Positions 60,627-64,000 of a DNA stretch of 64,000 bases are shown here, piece by piece. The stretch spans positions 1-64,000 of the forward strand of contig WFMF01000228.1 of NCBI GenBank assembly GCA_011033025.1. Direction: 5' to 3'. Origin of the DNA: Beroe forskalii. Taxonomy: Eukaryota; Ctenophora; Nuda; Beroida; Beroidae. The notes beneath the pieces were generated by a model. The model searched no databases and was not told the origin of the DNA. It saw nothing but the letters and a program-made list of their open reading frames with translations. A program made the position numbers and the translations under genes. Numbering within the stretch: position 1 is the first letter of the stretch; the number at the start of each line of letters is the position of its first letter.

Positions 60627-61710
60627 AAGCCACAGAAAAGCAGAAAAAGTTGTCGAATTGAGACCTAATTTCAGAAGTGACTCTGCTACTTACTATCATG
60701 TATTTTCACAGTTCATAGTAAAATCAGGAGGAAGTCATCTGAAATACCCTCCTGAGTAGCTGTTCGTGAAAATTAGTCCAGTATTTTCTCTGCAAATATG
60801 TAGGGTAAAGAAAAAAGGCAGAAGAACCAACCATCAAGCACATGTCCGTGGAACTTAAATCCATGATAATCATGTCCAATAAGGTGATAATTTTCGGTTT
60901 AGAGTGACATCATTATCATGGTTTAGAATAGTTCATTGATATATAACACACTGATTATGCTTTATCTAGCTACCACCCACCAAGTGCTGGATGACTTTTA
61001 GTTCCCTAGAACATACACACGTATTCCACACACTGATAAGCTTTGGATTAATTTGATGTCAAGAATATAATATCGTGTGAGAACTGCTGAGCATGTCTGC
61101 TTGAACAGTTGATTTTCATAGGCATATGCGTGGTATATGTTCTGTTATCTATTGACAATATATGCGAATTATTTTCGAGACAAAAGCTGGATTTTCGAGA
61201 ATTTAGTTCGCTTCTTTGCGGAAAAAAGGTTTTCGTAGTTTTTTGCAAAATTTATAATGTTATATTGCAACGTATGTCCCTTTCCCCAAGGAAATGTTTG
61301 AAAAAGGCCTTCTGCAATACCTTCTGACTTTGTGAACCGTGTAAACGCCCTCACACAGCTCATACGTTACCAACACTGCTCTAAAAGTGAGGGTTATAAT
61401 TACAGTAGGTCACGCTTCTGTGACTAAAACAAACCCCTGAGCTCCCGCCTTGATTTCCATCATTGGACCGACAACAACACCAAGACTTAGCACATTTAAT
61501 GGCAACCCTGTGAAACCTCTTCACTTTTCACGTACGAACAGCATATCAATGACGTCACTATCATGGGTTAACATGGTCAGTCGATGACGTTTATATTATC
61601 CCTTCTTCTTCAGAAATTTCCTTGACTGTGATCCAGAGACAGTCCATTAGTGTACATCATTTACCAATTAACCAGCTCCTTACACTAAATTAACATGCTC
61701 AAGATGAATT
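60627..61710. other. Upstream region of the minus-strand GPCR
   Basis: No exon recognised. Two TGACGTCA-family copies (60900-60945, 61548-61600) and a CCGTGTAAACGCCCTC repeat at 61338 (compare 54693) are present. Confidence 0.45.
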
Positions 61711-64000
61711 GAGCAGTTGTAAGATGACGCCATTATCATAGCTCAACCAGGAGATACTGGTGACGTTTAACCGCCTGTAAGATTTTGCTGGGGAAGTTAT
61801 ACTTACCAAAAGTGTACCATTTAAGAGCATTTACCGAAGGTCGAGTACCACATTTATACTTGTGCCTTGGAGAGGAACATCCTTTGAGGAGACTTGTCCA
61901 GTTTGTGATTTTTCGAGGCAAGGGCTCAGAATAGCAAAATTTGATAGAGAATTGTAGTTTACCCTTTTACGATCATGTATTATTATGATTTGATTTTGAA
62001 GTGCCAGAAAATGTATTAAAAGTTGTTTCTAGCTATCAAAATTTCTTTCTCCTCTTTTACATGACTTTGCTATGATAATGACCTAGCTTCGTGTATTTTC
62101 TATGTTGATGTAACTTATGTAATGCAACATTTATATGGCTTCATGACCTCATACGTAATAGAGGAACTTTTTGCTGTAATTTCCTGTCTCAATATATTAT
62201 ATATACGAACAATATATTCAGTACTAAAATTCAACTGATAACCATAGTCAGTTCCCTAAAAGAGGCAGTATATGGCTTCGTTGATTATGGACTCAGGAGT
62301 CAGAACCATAACGCATATTCCGTGTGTGTGCAGATCGCACGGTTGAAGGAGGGTTTAATAGTTGATAACGTTGTGTAATTTTGGAGTTCTCTCGATGAGA
62401 ATCTACATCGATTTTTTTTTCAGAATTTTCAAATGTCCTAACGGAGAGGGTGTTAAATAACTGAACGCCATTGTAGTAAAAATTCAAAAATTAGAGGGGC
62501 ATCCGCCCCCCCCCCCTCGTCTATTTGAGACTGAAGTCTGGTTAGTTCTATATATCATTCCACATAAGTATATTAGTCAGGGATGGAACATGGAACCGTG
62601 GCGAACTCGCCAAATTTAATTACAGAACACCGCGTGGGTGAAATTATACTATTAAAGGAAGATTCTGGGTATTATATACCTTCCCCACACACCCATGTGT
62701 GTTGTGATACAATAGTGTGCTTTATATAAAGTTGCTTTATATAAGTGATTGTCGTATTATATTACCTTGCTTTGTATATAGATATTGTTGCTTTTTGTTG
62801 CTATTAATATATACATATCTACACACATGAGTTGCCTTGCTTATATTGTTGTTGTTTCCATTGATTGAGCACGGACTTGATCACATTCTATTGCACTGTT
62901 TTTGAATAAGAGCAGTTGCAATAAGAGCAGTTGCAAGATGATGCCATTATCATAGCTCAACCAGAAGATATTGGTGACGTTTAACCGCCTGTTAGATTTT
63001 CCTGGGGAAGTTATACTTACCAAAAGTGTACCATTTAAGAGCATTTACCGAAGGTCGAGTACCACATTTATACTTGTGCCTTGGAGAGGAACATCCTTTG
63101 AGGAGACTTGTGCAGTTTGTGATTTTTCGAGGCAAGGGCTCAGAATAGAGAAGGGTAGTTACCCTTTTACGATCATATCGATAAATTTGTACTGTGATTT
63201 GATTAAGAAGTGCCAGAAAATGTAACTAAAAGTTGTTTCAAGCTATCAAAATTTCTTTCTCAATCTATTTTATATGACTTTGCTATGATAATGACCTAGC
63301 TTTGTGTATTTTCTATGTTGATGTAACTTATGTAATGCAACATATATATGGCTTCATGACCTCATACGTAATAGAGGAACTTTTTGCTGTAATTTCCTGT
63401 CTCAATATTATATATACGAACAATATATTCAGTACTAAAATTCAACTGATAACCATAGTCAGTTCCCTAAAAGAAGCAGTATGGCTTCCTTGATTATGGA
63501 CTCAGGAGTCAGAACCATAACGCATATTCCGTATGTGTGTGCAGATCGCACGGTTGAAGGAGGGTTTAATAGTTGATAACGTTGTGTAATTTTGGTGTAC
63601 TCTCGATGAGAATTTACATCGATTTTTTTTCAGAATTTGCAAATGTCCTAACGGAGAGGGCGTTAAATAACTGTATCCCATTGTATTAAAAATTCAAAAA
63701 TTTGAGGGGCAACCGCCCCCCCCACTCGTCTATTTGAGACTGAAGTCTGGTTAGTTCTATATATCATTCCACATAAGTATATTAGTCAGGGATGGAACAT
63801 GGAACCGTGGCGAACTCGCCAAATTTAATTACAGAACACCGCGTGGGTGAAATTATACTATTAAAGGAAGATTCTAGGTATTATATACCTTACCCCACAC
63901 ACCCATGTGTGTTGTGATACAATAGTGTGCTTTATATAATGTTGCTTTATATAAGTGATTGTCGTATTATATTACCTTGCTTTGTATATAGATATTGTTG
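61711..64000. repeat. 1.2-kb tandem duplication running off the window
   Basis: Unit 1 is 61711-62924 and unit 2 starts at 62925, period about 1214, with only scattered differences to the last base. Each unit opens with a TGACG..ATTATCATAGCTCAACCAG repeat of the dispersed family. No gene is seen inside; the array may continue beyond 64000. Confidence 0.95.

Overview
The window is eukaryotic DNA. Its genes are split by short GT-AG introns of about 90-600 bp, and the space between them is packed with small foldback repeats, minisatellites and DNA-transposon remains. The protein set points to an invertebrate animal: an ankyrin-repeat TRP-type cation channel, two rhodopsin-like G-protein-coupled receptors and a NIT-domain receptor guanylate cyclase. 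A non-bilaterian such as a cnidarian or placozoan would fit, but I cannot fix the species. No prokaryotic, organellar or viral gene was recognised.

Layout. 1-1.08 kb: non-coding. 1.08-10.16 kb and 10.16-23.69 kb: two tandem copies of one segment, each with a TGGTGTCA minisatellite, a CACGTG-rich upstream region, the TRP channel gene and a CG-rich foldback. The first channel copy (4713-9083, eight exons) is open and codes for 788 aa. The second (12349-22374) has a broken second exon and a frameshifted last exon, and has received two transposons: a 3.7-kb element with about 285-bp inverted repeats and a three-exon, 782-aa transposase gene, and a 2.2-kb hAT-type element flanked by an 8-bp duplication. 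24.4-25.6 kb: GPCR on the plus strand. 25.9-31.8 kb: no gene seen, but an orphan promoter-like cluster and a spacer-free 136-bp perfect palindrome. 31.9-36.1 kb: exons for a signal peptide, an acidic and charged ectodomain and one membrane span. 38.4-44.6 kb: exons for TM, NIT domain, TM and class III cyclase. 44.6-59.4 kb: no confident gene, many repeats. 59.4-60.6 kb: second GPCR, minus strand. 61.7-64.0 kb: a 1.2-kb tandem duplication that runs off the window.

The genes suggest membrane sensing and signalling (cation channel, two GPCRs, a putative nitrate/nitrite-type receptor cyclase), but nothing shows that they act in one pathway. The most unusual points are in the 31.9-44.6 kb region. 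Its two halves may be one gene for a three-span receptor cyclase. The cyclase domain lacks both metal-binding aspartates while keeping the base-recognition and transition-state residues. In several introns, stretches overlapping the splice junctions are repeated in tandem, which creates series of decoy donors and acceptors.
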